Below, piece after piece: positions 48,523-55,506 of a DNA stretch of 64,000 bases. The stretch spans positions 1-64,000 of the forward strand of contig NZ_RXOF01000025.1 of the NCBI RefSeq assembly GCF_003970915.1. Direction: 5' to 3'. This DNA is from Hymenobacter gummosus. Its GTDB lineage: Bacteria > Bacteroidota > Bacteroidia > Cytophagales > Hymenobacteraceae. Every line of letters begins with the position of its first letter. Positions within the stretch are counted from its first letter, which is position 1. A model generated the notes under the pieces. It ran no database searches and had not been told where the DNA came from. It saw only the letters and a list, made by a program, of their open reading frames with translations. Position numbers and translations under genes: made by a program.

Positions 48523-48530
48523 TACCTTTG
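48523..48530 (+). promoter_or_regulatory. Bacteroidota-type -7 box upstream of tilS
   Basis: TACCTTTG at 48523-48530 fits TAnnTTTG exactly and lies 24 bases before the tilS ATG. No convincing -33 TTTG element was found at the expected distance. Confidence 0.4.
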
Positions 48531-48554
48531 CCCCTTCGCAGCCCGCTGATTCCT

Positions 48555-49889
48555 ATGCTTCCCGACCTCGTCCGCCGCTTTATCCTCGATAACCAGCTCT
48601 TCGACCCTGCCACCGACCGGGTGCTCGTCGCCGTCAGCGGCGGGCTCGATTCGGTAGTCTTGCTCGACGTGCTGCACCGGCTGGGCGTGCCGGTAGCCGT
48701 GGCGCACTGCCATTTTGGGCTGCGCGCCGAGGAAGCCGACGCCGACGAGGAGTTCGTGCGCAAGCTGGCCAAGAAGTACAACGCCCCCTACTTCGCCGAG
48801 TTTTTCGACACCAAGGGCTTTGCCCAGCAGGAAGGGCTGTCGACGCAGATGGCCGCCCGGGTGCTGCGCTACCAGTGGTTTGAGCAGCTGCTGCGCACCC
48901 AGGGCCTCGACTACGTGGCCACCGCCCACCACCAGCGCGACGCGGCCGAAACCATGCTGCTCAACCTCACCCACGGCACCGGCCTCTCGGGGCTGCACGG
49001 CATTCCGGCGCGGCTGGGCCGGGTGGTGCGCCCCCTGCTCGGCGCGGCCAAGGACGATTTGTTCGACTACGTGGTCGAGCAGCACCTCGTCTGGCGCGAA
49101 GACTCCAGCAACGACAGCACCCTCTACCAGCGCAACCGCCTGCGCCACGACGTGCTGCCGGTGCTGCGCGAGCTGAACCCCGCCCTCGACCAGACCCTGC
49201 AAAGCACCGCCGAGCGGGTGCGCGGCGCCGAGCTGCTGGTGCAGCACCTGGTGGATCAGACCGCCCAGCAGGCCCGCCGCGACGAGGCCGGGGCCACGTA
49301 TATCAACATCGGTGTGCTGCAGGCCACTCCGGCTACGGCCGTGATGCTGCACGAGCTGCTGCGGCCCTTCCACTTCGCCTGGCCCGTCACCAAGGAAATC
49401 GTGGAGTCGTTCCGGGCCGTGTCGGGCAAGCAGTTCGACTCGCCCACCCACCGGCTGGTGAAGGACCGCGACCAGCTGGTCATCACGCCCAAAAACCTGG
49501 GCGGCTTCGGCACCTACCAGTGGCCCGAGGGGCAGGCCGAGCTGGTGGTCGATTCGCTGCGGCTCACGGCCCGGGAGCACGCCGCCGAGGGCTACCCGGT
49601 GCCCAAAGCCAAGGACGTAGCGGCCCTCGACCTCGACAAGCTCAAGTTCCCCCTGACGCTGCGGCGCTGGCGCGAGGGCGACTGGTTTATGCCCATCGGC
49701 CTGAAGGGCAAGAAGAAAATCAGCGACTTCCTCATCGACCAGAAAGTACCCCTGAACCTCAAGGACCAGGTGCTGCTGCTCACCTCGGCCGACGGTAAGG
49801 TGGTGTGGGTGGTGGGCATGCGCCCCGACGACCGGTTTAAGGTGACCGAGGAAACCCAGCGGGTGCTGGAGCTGCGCCGGCAGAAATAG
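48555..49889 (+). CDS. tilS: tRNA(Ile)-lysidine synthase
   Basis: A 444-residue TilS. The ATP-pyrophosphatase loop is VAVSGGLDSVVLLDVLH (SGGLDS at residues 28-33). HCHFGLRAEEADADEEFV and TAHHQRDAAETMLLNLTHGTG are the conserved catalytic-domain motifs. A C-terminal lysidine-synthetase domain has LRRWREGDWFMPIGLKGKKK and VVWVVGMRPDDRFKVTEET. It changes C34 of tRNA-Ile(CAU) to lysidine so that AUA is read as Ile; this is an essential function. The start MLPDLVRRFILDNQL at 48555 is preceded by GATTCCT. The protein length matches the family. Confidence 0.95.
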   Translation: MLPDLVRRFILDNQLFDPATDRVLVAVSGGLDSVVLLDVLHRLGVPVAVAHCHFGLRAEEADADEEFVRKLAKKYNAPYFAEFFDTKGFAQQEGLSTQMAARVLRYQWFEQLLRTQGLDYVATAHHQRDAAETMLLNLTHGTGLSGLHGIPARLGRVVRPLLGAAKDDLFDYVVEQHLVWREDSSNDSTLYQRNRLRHDVLPVLRELNPALDQTLQSTAERVRGAELLVQHLVDQTAQQARRDEAGATYINIGVLQATPATAVMLHELLRPFHFAWPVTKEIVESFRAVSGKQFDSPTHRLVKDRDQLVITPKNLGGFGTYQWPEGQAELVVDSLRLTAREHAAEGYPVPKAKDVAALDLDKLKFPLTLRRWREGDWFMPIGLKGKKKISDFLIDQKVPLNLKDQVLLLTSADGKVVWVVGMRPDDRFKVTEETQRVLELRRQK

Positions 49890-50352
49890 CCCGCCTGGTG
49901 AGGCCACGGCTCCGAAAGGTCGTGTTGCCAGCAGCTTTATGCCGCGCGCCTGCTTGTCGGACTGCGGCGCGGGCATGTTGCCGGCCCCACGCGGGACGCT
50001 GTAGCCCGTGCGCCTCGCGTTGTGGCTTGTATTCGGCGCGTCGTCGCAGCGGCCCGGCGCGTTGCTGGCCGTGCGGCTGGCCTTGCCAGGGGTACTGGCC
50101 GCATTGTCAGGCGCACGCCAGGCGTTGTGGGCCGTGCGGCTGGGCTTGAGGTGGCTGCGCGGCGCATTGTCAGGCCCAACCGGCCATTGTGAGGGGTAAC
50201 CGGCCATTGTCACGCAAACCAAACGTGGTGCAGCCAAGCGGCCCGCCGCTCTCGGCCGGCCGGTAAAAACTCAGCATTAAGCACCACGCGCTAAGCACTT
50301 GCTGCTTACCTTGCAGGCCAGAACCCCATCATAATTCCCAACTGACCACCCC
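49890..50352. other. Gene-free stretch with degenerate repeats of a GCATTGTCAGGC type
   Basis: 463 bases with no convincing gene. From about 50015 to 50215 it holds a degenerate repeat of roughly 65 bp. GCATTGTCAGGC occurs at about 50101 and 50163, CCATTGT at about 50182 and 50204, and GCCGTGCGGCTG at about 50070 and 50132. The last 70 bases are AT-richer and contain TACCTTGC at about 50307-50314, a -7 candidate for mdh. Confidence 0.5.
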
Positions 50353-51303
50353 ATGAAAGTAACCGTAGTAGGGGCCGGTAACGTGGGCGCCACTTGCGCC
50401 GACGTACTCGCCACCCGCGAAATTGCCAACGAAGTAGTCCTGGTTGACATCAAGGAGAACTTTGCTAAAGGCAAAGCCCTCGACATCTGGCAGAAGGCCC
50501 CAATCATCGGCTACGACACGCGCACGGTGGGCGTCACGAACGACTACGCCCGCACCGCCGGCTCCGACGTGGTAGTTATTACCTCCGGGATGCCCCGCAA
50601 GCCTGGCATGACCCGTGATGATCTGATTTCGATCAATGCCGGTATTGTGAAGACGGTAACGGAAAATGTGCTGGAACACTCGCCCAACGCCATCATCATC
50701 ATCGTGTCGAACCCGCTCGACGTGATGACCTACCAGGCACACCTTACCTCGAAGCTGCCCCGCGAGAAGGTATTCGGTATGGCCGGCATCCTCGACACGG
50801 CCCGCTACCGCGCCTTCCTGGCCGAGGCCCTGAACGTGAGCCCGAAAGACATCCAAGCTGTTCTAATGGGTGGCCACGGCAACACGATGGTACCGCTGCC
50901 CCGCTACACTACTGTGGGTGGCATCCCCGTCACGGAGCTAATTGGCAAAGAAGAATTGGCTGCCATCGTTGACCGTACCATCAATGGTGGCGGCGAACTG
51001 GTGAATCTGATAGGCACCTCGGCCTGGTACGCCCCCGGCGCCGCTGCCGCCCAGATGGTAGAGGCCATCGTGCGCGACCAGCGCCGCGTGTTCCCCGTCT
51101 GCGTGGAGCTGAAAGGCGAGTACGGCATCGACGGCGTGTACCTGGGCGCCCCGGTTATCCTGGGCAAAAACGGCATTGAGCGCATCATCGAGCTGCAGCT
51201 TAACGACGAGGAAAAGGCCCTGCTGGAAACCTCGCGCGGCCACGTGAAAGAGGTGATGGACGCCCTCGACAAGATGAGCAAAGAGCAGCCGGCCAACGCC
51301 TAA
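50353..51303 (+). CDS. mdh: Malate dehydrogenase
   Basis: A 316-residue LDH-like malate dehydrogenase of the TCA cycle. The NAD motif is VTVVGAGNVGATCADVLA at residues 3-20, with the NAD-selecting Asp in VVLVDIKE. The malate-specific Arg pair lies in SGMPRKPGMTRDDL, VSNPLDVMT carries the conserved Asn, and the catalytic His is in LMGGHGNTMVPL. The C-terminus ends with VMDALDKMSKEQPANA. It is expected to be a tetramer or dimer in the cytoplasm. The ATG follows the GACCACCCC leader. Codon use is more mixed than its neighbours but within the range of a highly expressed gene. A strong terminator follows. Confidence 0.96.
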   Translation: MKVTVVGAGNVGATCADVLATREIANEVVLVDIKENFAKGKALDIWQKAPIIGYDTRTVGVTNDYARTAGSDVVVITSGMPRKPGMTRDDLISINAGIVKTVTENVLEHSPNAIIIIVSNPLDVMTYQAHLTSKLPREKVFGMAGILDTARYRAFLAEALNVSPKDIQAVLMGGHGNTMVPLPRYTTVGGIPVTELIGKEELAAIVDRTINGGGELVNLIGTSAWYAPGAAAAQMVEAIVRDQRRVFPVCVELKGEYGIDGVYLGAPVILGKNGIERIIELQLNDEEKALLETSRGHVKEVMDALDKMSKEQPANA

Positions 51304-51325
51304 GCCTCTTTGGCACCTGCCGGCT

Positions 51326-51368
51326 ACCGGGCCGCTCCGCACTGCGCGGGGCGGCCCGGTTTGTTTTT
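51326..51368 (+). terminator. Terminator after mdh (direct-repeat copy 1)
   Basis: ACCGGGCCGCTCCGC (51326-51340) pairs with GCGGGGCGGCCCGGT (51346-51360), followed by TTGTTTTT. The same 45-bp sequence recurs at 52052-52095 with one base inserted in the loop. Confidence 0.92.
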
Positions 51369-51429
51369 CCGTCGGTCGACTTGGCCGGCGGAATGCCGTA
51401 TTTTCGTGGAGTACCTGCCTGCTTCCGCC

Positions 51430-52029
51430 ATGCCCACTACCATCACCAGTATTTCCCAGCTCGACCTGAACGGCACCTACACTTACGCCGATTACCTGAC
51501 CTGGCGGCTGGATGAATGGGTGGAACTGATCAAGGGACGCGTTCAGCTAATGAGTCCGGCGCCGCGGCGGGCTCACCAGACGGTATCCACTCGCTTAACG
51601 AGTGTTGTTGAAAACCATTTATTCGGGCACCCTTGCGAAGTTTACGCGGCCCCTTTCGACGTGCGTCTGACTACCAGCAATGCCAACGGCGACGCGCAGA
51701 TTACCACCGTCGTGCAGCCCGACATCTGTGTCGTCTGTGACCCGCAGAAGCTGGATGAGCGCGGCTGCCTGGGCGCCCCGGACTGGGTTATTGAGGTAGT
51801 ATCGCCGCGTACGGCTTCCTACGATACACGCACCAAGTTCGAGTTGTATCAGGAAGCCGGCGTGACGGAATACTGGATTGCGTTTCCGGGCGAGAAAAGC
51901 ATCGATGCCTATGTGCTGGACGACGGCCACTACCAGCTGCGCGGCACCTACGACGGGCCCGGCCCCATGCCTTCCCACACCCTGCCGGAACTGACGCTGA
52001 CCTGGGAACGGGTGTTTACTGGTTTGTAA
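51430..52029 (+). CDS. Uma2-family (DUF820) putative restriction endonuclease
   Basis: A 199-residue Uma2 protein with a PD-(D/E)xK nuclease fold: an N-terminal DYLTWRLDEWVELIKGRVQLM, GHPCEVYAAPFDVRL, then the active-site set Asp in QPDICVVCD, Glu in WVIEVVSPRT and Lys in DTRTKFELYQEAG, and YWIAFPGEKSIDAYVL. Uma2 genes are spread widely in many-copy families, especially in cyanobacteria and Bacteroidota; the biological role is unclear and may involve mobile DNA. The start at 51430 was chosen as the first ATG with the conserved region downstream. It is flanked on both sides by nearly identical terminators. Confidence 0.9.
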   Translation: MPTTITSISQLDLNGTYTYADYLTWRLDEWVELIKGRVQLMSPAPRRAHQTVSTRLTSVVENHLFGHPCEVYAAPFDVRLTTSNANGDAQITTVVQPDICVVCDPQKLDERGCLGAPDWVIEVVSPRTASYDTRTKFELYQEAGVTEYWIAFPGEKSIDAYVLDDGHYQLRGTYDGPGPMPSHTLPELTLTWERVFTGL

Positions 52030-52051
52030 TCCGGCGTTCAGGCTTATGCCT

Positions 52052-52096
52052 ACCGGGCCGCTCCGCACCTGCGCGGGGCGGCCCGGTTTGTTTTTG
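52052..52096 (+). terminator. Terminator after the Uma2 gene (direct-repeat copy 2)
   Basis: ACCGGGCCGCTCCGC (52052-52066) pairs with GCGGGGCGGCCCGGT (52073-52087), followed by TTGTTTTT. It is almost identical to 51326-51368. Confidence 0.92.
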
Positions 52097-52098
52097 GC

Positions 52099-52132
52099 TT
52101 GAACTGAAAGACAGTACCTTGCCGGCGAAACC
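52099..52132 (+). promoter_or_regulatory. Putative Bacteroidota promoter for the macro/alkD pair
   Basis: TTG at 52099-52101 and TACCTTGC at 52125-52132 are 23 bases apart. The -7 box is 7 bases before the ATG at 52139, which would make the leader nearly leaderless, so the placement is uncertain. Confidence 0.3.
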
Positions 52133-52138
52133 CATTTC

Positions 52139-52771
52139 ATGCACTTAACCTTAATCGACACCAACCCCGAGGTGGTGGCCGCCTGGCAACGCGTGTTTGC
52201 CAATGTGCCGCAGGTCACGATTTGCCACGCCTCTATCTTCGACCACCCGGCCGACGCCCTCGTCAGCCCCGTCAATAGCTTCGGCTTCATGAACGGCGGC
52301 ATCGACTTCGCCATTTCCAAAAACCTGGGCTGGCACCTGGAAAAAGACCTACAGCGCGTCATTCGCGAGAAACACTACGGGGAGCTGCTGGTGGGGCAGG
52401 CCGAAATCATCGAAACCAGCAGCACGCTGTTTCCCTACCTAATTTCGGCCCCCACCATGCGCACGCCCATGACCATTACGCGCGGGCCCAATGTGTATCT
52501 GGCCATGAAAGCCATCCTGCTGCTGCTGCGCCGCGGCCGCCTGAGCACCGGCGAAGCGGTAGCCGACAAGGTGCGGACGGTGGCCATTCCGGGCCTGGGC
52601 ACCGGCGTGGGGCAGGTGCCGCCGCTGGTGTGCGCCCGGCAGATGCGCCTGGCCTGGGAAGACGTGACGCGGGAGCAGTACGCCAGCAAGCAGGGCTGGG
52701 AAGAGCTGCGCTCCAACTACGCCTACTTCTACACCCACGACCCCAAGCACATTACCTACGACATTCCCTAG
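52139..52771 (+). CDS. Macro-domain (ADP-ribose-binding) protein
   Basis: A 210-residue macro-domain protein. It starts MHLTLIDTNPEVVAAWQRVF, an N-terminus typical of this macro subgroup. The ligand loop is DALVSPVNSFGFMNGGID (in place of the usual NAANxxxxGGGGVD), then SAPTMRTPMTI, and the second loop is TVAIPGLGTGVGQVPPLVCA. Macro domains bind or remove ADP-ribose from proteins or nucleic acids; this variant has SPVNS in place of NAANS and keeps the GLGTGVG phosphate loop. Only 2 bp separate its stop from alkD, so the two genes act together, likely in repair of modified DNA. Confidence 0.88.
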   Translation: MHLTLIDTNPEVVAAWQRVFANVPQVTICHASIFDHPADALVSPVNSFGFMNGGIDFAISKNLGWHLEKDLQRVIREKHYGELLVGQAEIIETSSTLFPYLISAPTMRTPMTITRGPNVYLAMKAILLLLRRGRLSTGEAVADKVRTVAIPGLGTGVGQVPPLVCARQMRLAWEDVTREQYASKQGWEELRSNYAYFYTHDPKHITYDIP

Positions 52772-52773
52772 CC

Positions 52774-53487
52774 ATGCCCGCCGCCTCATCCGCCGCCGAC
52801 CTTGTGGCCCGCATCCACGCCCTGGCCGACCCCGCGCGGGCCGTGCTGGTGGCGCGCTTCTTCAAAACCGGCCCCGGCGAGTACGGCGCGGGTGACCAGT
52901 TTCTGGGCCTGCCCATGCCCCTGCAGCGGCAGCTGGCCCGCGAGTTCCGGCACCTGCCCCTCGATGAAGTGGAGCAGCAGCTGGTGCGCAGCCCCTGGCA
53001 CGACTGCCGCTCCATCGGCCTGATCATCTGGACGCTGCAGTTTGCCAAAGCCGGGCCGGCCAGGCAGCAGGAACTGTATGAGCGGTACCTGCTGAACCGC
53101 GCCCACGTCAACAACTGGGACCTGGTGGACGTGACCTGCCCGACCATCCTCGGCGGCTACCTGCTGCGCCGCGACCGGGCCCCGCTCTACGAGCTGGCCG
53201 CCGAGCCGCATCTGTGGAGCCAGCGCATGAGCATCGTGAGTACCCTGACGTTCATTCGCAAGGGGCAGTTTGCCGACACCTTCGCCCTGGCCGAGCAGCT
53301 CCTCCCCCACCGCCACGACCTGATCCACAAGGCGGTGGGCTGGATGCTGCGCGAAGTGGGTAAGCGCAACGAGGAAGCCCTGGAAGAGTTTCTGGCCGAC
53401 CACGCCCGGCAAATGCCCCGCACCATGCTGCGCTACGCCATCGAGCGGCTGCCCCCGGCCCGGCGGCAGCAGCACCTGCAGAAATAA
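52774..53487 (+). CDS. alkD: DNA alkylation repair protein, AlkD-like
   Basis: A 237-residue HEAT-like-repeat DNA glycosylase of the AlkC/AlkD family. It has VLVARFFKTGPGEYGAGDQFLG (the AlkD opening), PLQRQLAREFRHLPLDEVEQ, then HDCRSIGLIIWTLQFA, NNWDLVDVTCPTILGGYLL (the Asp and Trp of the active-site cleft), RMSIVSTLTFIRKGQFADTF, HKAVGWMLREVGKRN and MPRTMLRYAIERLPPARRQ. AlkD excises positively charged N3/N7-alkyl purines without base flipping. It is placed 2 bp after the macro-domain gene, so it is co-transcribed, and it is followed by a terminator. Confidence 0.92.
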   Translation: MPAASSAADLVARIHALADPARAVLVARFFKTGPGEYGAGDQFLGLPMPLQRQLAREFRHLPLDEVEQQLVRSPWHDCRSIGLIIWTLQFAKAGPARQQELYERYLLNRAHVNNWDLVDVTCPTILGGYLLRRDRAPLYELAAEPHLWSQRMSIVSTLTFIRKGQFADTFALAEQLLPHRHDLIHKAVGWMLREVGKRNEEALEEFLADHARQMPRTMLRYAIERLPPARRQQHLQK

Positions 53488-53488
53488 C

Positions 53489-53520
53489 AACGGCCCGCCG
53501 GATTGCTCCGGCGGGCCGTT
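53489..53520. terminator. Terminator between alkD and the rhomboid pair
   Basis: AACGGCCCGCCGGA (53489-53502) pairs with TCCGGCGGGCCGTT (53507-53520) around TTGC, perfect over 14 bp. It has no long T tract, but it lies between convergent genes. Confidence 0.75.
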
Positions 53521-53535
53521 GCGCCTGCCTTGCGC

Positions 53536-54432
53536 CTACTGCTGGCTGGCTTTGAAGAGTTTCTGCTTTTCGTCCTTGGAAAGGCTTTCGTAGCCCGAGC
53601 GCGAAATCTTTTCCAGAATCCGGTTGATTTCCTCCTCGGCCGGCTGGGCAATGCCGCCGCGCTTGGCTCCCGCCGCGGCCTGCTGCGGGCTGCGGTGCGA
53701 CACGCGCAACCGGGGCCGGCCGTGCAGCAGGGCGCCAATCCACTCCCCGGCCACGATGATGGGTCGGCCCAGGTCGCGGCCGCGGTTGAGCATGCGGATG
53801 TAGAAGTAGCCCATCAGTGCCCCGCCCAGGTGCGAAATCTGCCCGCCGGTGTTGCTGCCGCTGATGCCGACAATGGAAATGACGATGAGGCCGGCGGCAA
53901 TGTACTTGATGCGCACCGGCCCGATGAACAGCAGGTGCATGGAATAATCGGCGGGCAGCAGCGTGGCGGCGGCCACCAGAATGGCCATGACGCTGGCCGA
54001 GGCCCCGTGCAGGGTGGTGCCCAGCTGCAGACGCAGCGTGGGCAGCAGGTTGAAGCACAGCAAAAACAGTCCGGCCCCGGCCAGCGCGCCCAGCACGTAC
54101 AGGCTAATCAGGCGCCGGGCGCCCAGGTACTCGCTGATGAGGGCGCCAAACCAGTAGAGCGTGAGCATATTGAAGAGGATATGCCCGAACTCGTACTGGG
54201 TGAAGGCGTAGGTGAGCAGCGTCCAGGGCCGCAGCAGCAGCTCGGGCAGGTACGAGGGCACGGCCAGCCACTCCAGGGCCAGCAGGTGCCCGCCGCGGCT
54301 GCCGCTGCTCAGAAACACCACGGCCCGCAGCAGGTTCAGCGCCACAAAAACCAGGATGTTGATGACCAGCAGCTGGTTTAGGGCGTTGTCGCGCCGGCTG
54401 AAAGTGGCACGGATATCGGCTAAGATGCTCAT
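53536..54432 (-). CDS. Rhomboid family intramembrane serine protease (downstream copy)
   Basis: A 298-residue rhomboid with six membrane helices. The L1-loop and TM2 region is LLTYAFTQYEFGHILFNMLT. The catalytic Ser is in LHGASASVMAILVA (GxSx) and the catalytic His in GGQISHLGGALMGY. A cytoplasmic C-terminal tail of about 80 residues (from GEWIGALLHG to the end) is charged and has a small helical EEEINRILEKISRSGYESL segment like that in DUF6576-containing rhomboids. It lies 15 bp downstream of a second rhomboid gene. Substrates are unknown; rhomboids cut single-span membrane proteins. Confidence 0.9.
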   Translation of the reverse strand: MSILADIRATFSRRDNALNQLLVINILVFVALNLLRAVVFLSSGSRGGHLLALEWLAVPSYLPELLLRPWTLLTYAFTQYEFGHILFNMLTLYWFGALISEYLGARRLISLYVLGALAGAGLFLLCFNLLPTLRLQLGTTLHGASASVMAILVAAATLLPADYSMHLLFIGPVRIKYIAAGLIVISIVGISGSNTGGQISHLGGALMGYFYIRMLNRGRDLGRPIIVAGEWIGALLHGRPRLRVSHRSPQQAAAGAKRGGIAQPAEEEINRILEKISRSGYESLSKDEKQKLFKASQQ

Positions 54433-54447
54433 TGCAAGGGGTGGGAA

Positions 54448-55254
54448 TTAGTAGAAGCGCGAGCGGTCTTGCTCCCAGAACTTCAACAGGAGGAAGCCAA
54501 ACAACATTCCGCCCAGATGGGCGAAGTGGGCCACGTTGTCGTTGGGCACTGGGTGAATGCCGGAGTACAGCTCCAGCATGCCGTACAGAAAAACAAAGTA
54601 AGCCGCTTTGATGGGGAAGGGGAACAGAAACGGCTGGAGGGGAGTGTGGGAGAAAAGGTAGCCAAAAGCCAGCAATACCCCGAATACCGCCCCCGATGCC
54701 CCCACCATGCCCGAGCCGTTGGGCGTGTTCAGGGTGGCATCGTACATATCGACGACGGTTTCCTTGGCGTTCTGCACCAGGGCCGCATCGTCCGGACGCT
54801 CCCGCAGCGCCTGCACCTTTTCGGCCACGGCCGGCGCGTAGGCGGGGGCATGGTCGCGGTAAAAGTCGGCGAAGTTGACGGCCGTGGGCTGGGCCACAAA
54901 CCGGTCCCGCGCCTGGCGCATGCCCTCGGTTTCGTAGTGACGCACGCCCTGGTAAAGTACGCCCGCCCCGATGCCGCACGCCAGCCAGAACACCAAAAAC
55001 CGCTGGCCACCCCAGTGGTTCTCCAGCTGCGGGCCAAAAATCAGCAGGGCCAGCATGTTGGAAAACAAGTGCCCCATGCCACCGTGCATGAACATGTAGG
55101 TGAAGTGCTGGAAGGGCTGAAACAGGTCCGACGTCCAGGGAAACAGCGCCAGCATCGGTGTCAGTCCGCCGAGGGCGCCCATGCTGGCCAGCAGGAACAC
55201 GGCGGCGTTGACAAACAGCAGGTTGCGCACCATCGGGGTGAACTGTATCGTCAT
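54448..55254 (-). CDS. Rhomboid family intramembrane serine protease (upstream copy)
   Basis: A 268-residue rhomboid: the start MTIQFTPMVRNLLFVNAAVF is the usual first helix. FTYMFMHGGMGHLFSNMLAL is the conserved TM2 with HxxxN, the catalytic Ser is in GMVGASGAVFGVLLAFG, and the His is in NVAHFAHLGGMLFGFLLL. A 70-residue insertion between helices 3 and 4 (HYETEGMRQARDRFVAQP... to NAKETVVDM) is rich in charged residues and probably cytoplasmic or periplasmic. It is 15 bp upstream of the second rhomboid gene on the same strand. The pair is unlikely to be redundant because the loops differ. Confidence 0.9.
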   Translation of the reverse strand: MTIQFTPMVRNLLFVNAAVFLLASMGALGGLTPMLALFPWTSDLFQPFQHFTYMFMHGGMGHLFSNMLALLIFGPQLENHWGGQRFLVFWLACGIGAGVLYQGVRHYETEGMRQARDRFVAQPTAVNFADFYRDHAPAYAPAVAEKVQALRERPDDAALVQNAKETVVDMYDATLNTPNGSGMVGASGAVFGVLLAFGYLFSHTPLQPFLFPFPIKAAYFVFLYGMLELYSGIHPVPNDNVAHFAHLGGMLFGFLLLKFWEQDRSRFY

Positions 55255-55506
55255 AAAAGCTGATTTGCGCTGGTTTCGGGGAATACGCTGAATTCGGCGC
55301 GGCTGGCTGGAATGGAAGCTGCTGCGGAGCCGGCAGCACCGGTTTCGCAACCAGCCCCGGCGGGTAGCAGCTGGGCCCCGGCCCCAGCCGCTACCCGCCC
55401 GATACGCGGCCACGAAGGTAAAAGCCGGGGTGTTATCAGCCGACGTTATCCGCTGCTGGTGCTACTGTGGGCGGCGCGGGGCAGTAATCAAGCCTTTCGG
55501 CGTGAA

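Larger units (their letters stand above)
48187..48554. other. Gene-free stretch holding cloverleaf-like repeat copy 2
   Basis: Between divergent GDPD and tilS genes. The first 100 bases belong to the GDPD upstream region, then the repeat copy, then a short tilS leader with a promoter-like box at 48523-48530. Confidence 0.65.

Noticed and set aside
48522-50237. A 571-codon minus-strand frame over tilS and the mdh upstream region
   Set aside because: The part over tilS is antisense shadow. The part in the gap has a weak 15-residue periodicity but no start context or homology.
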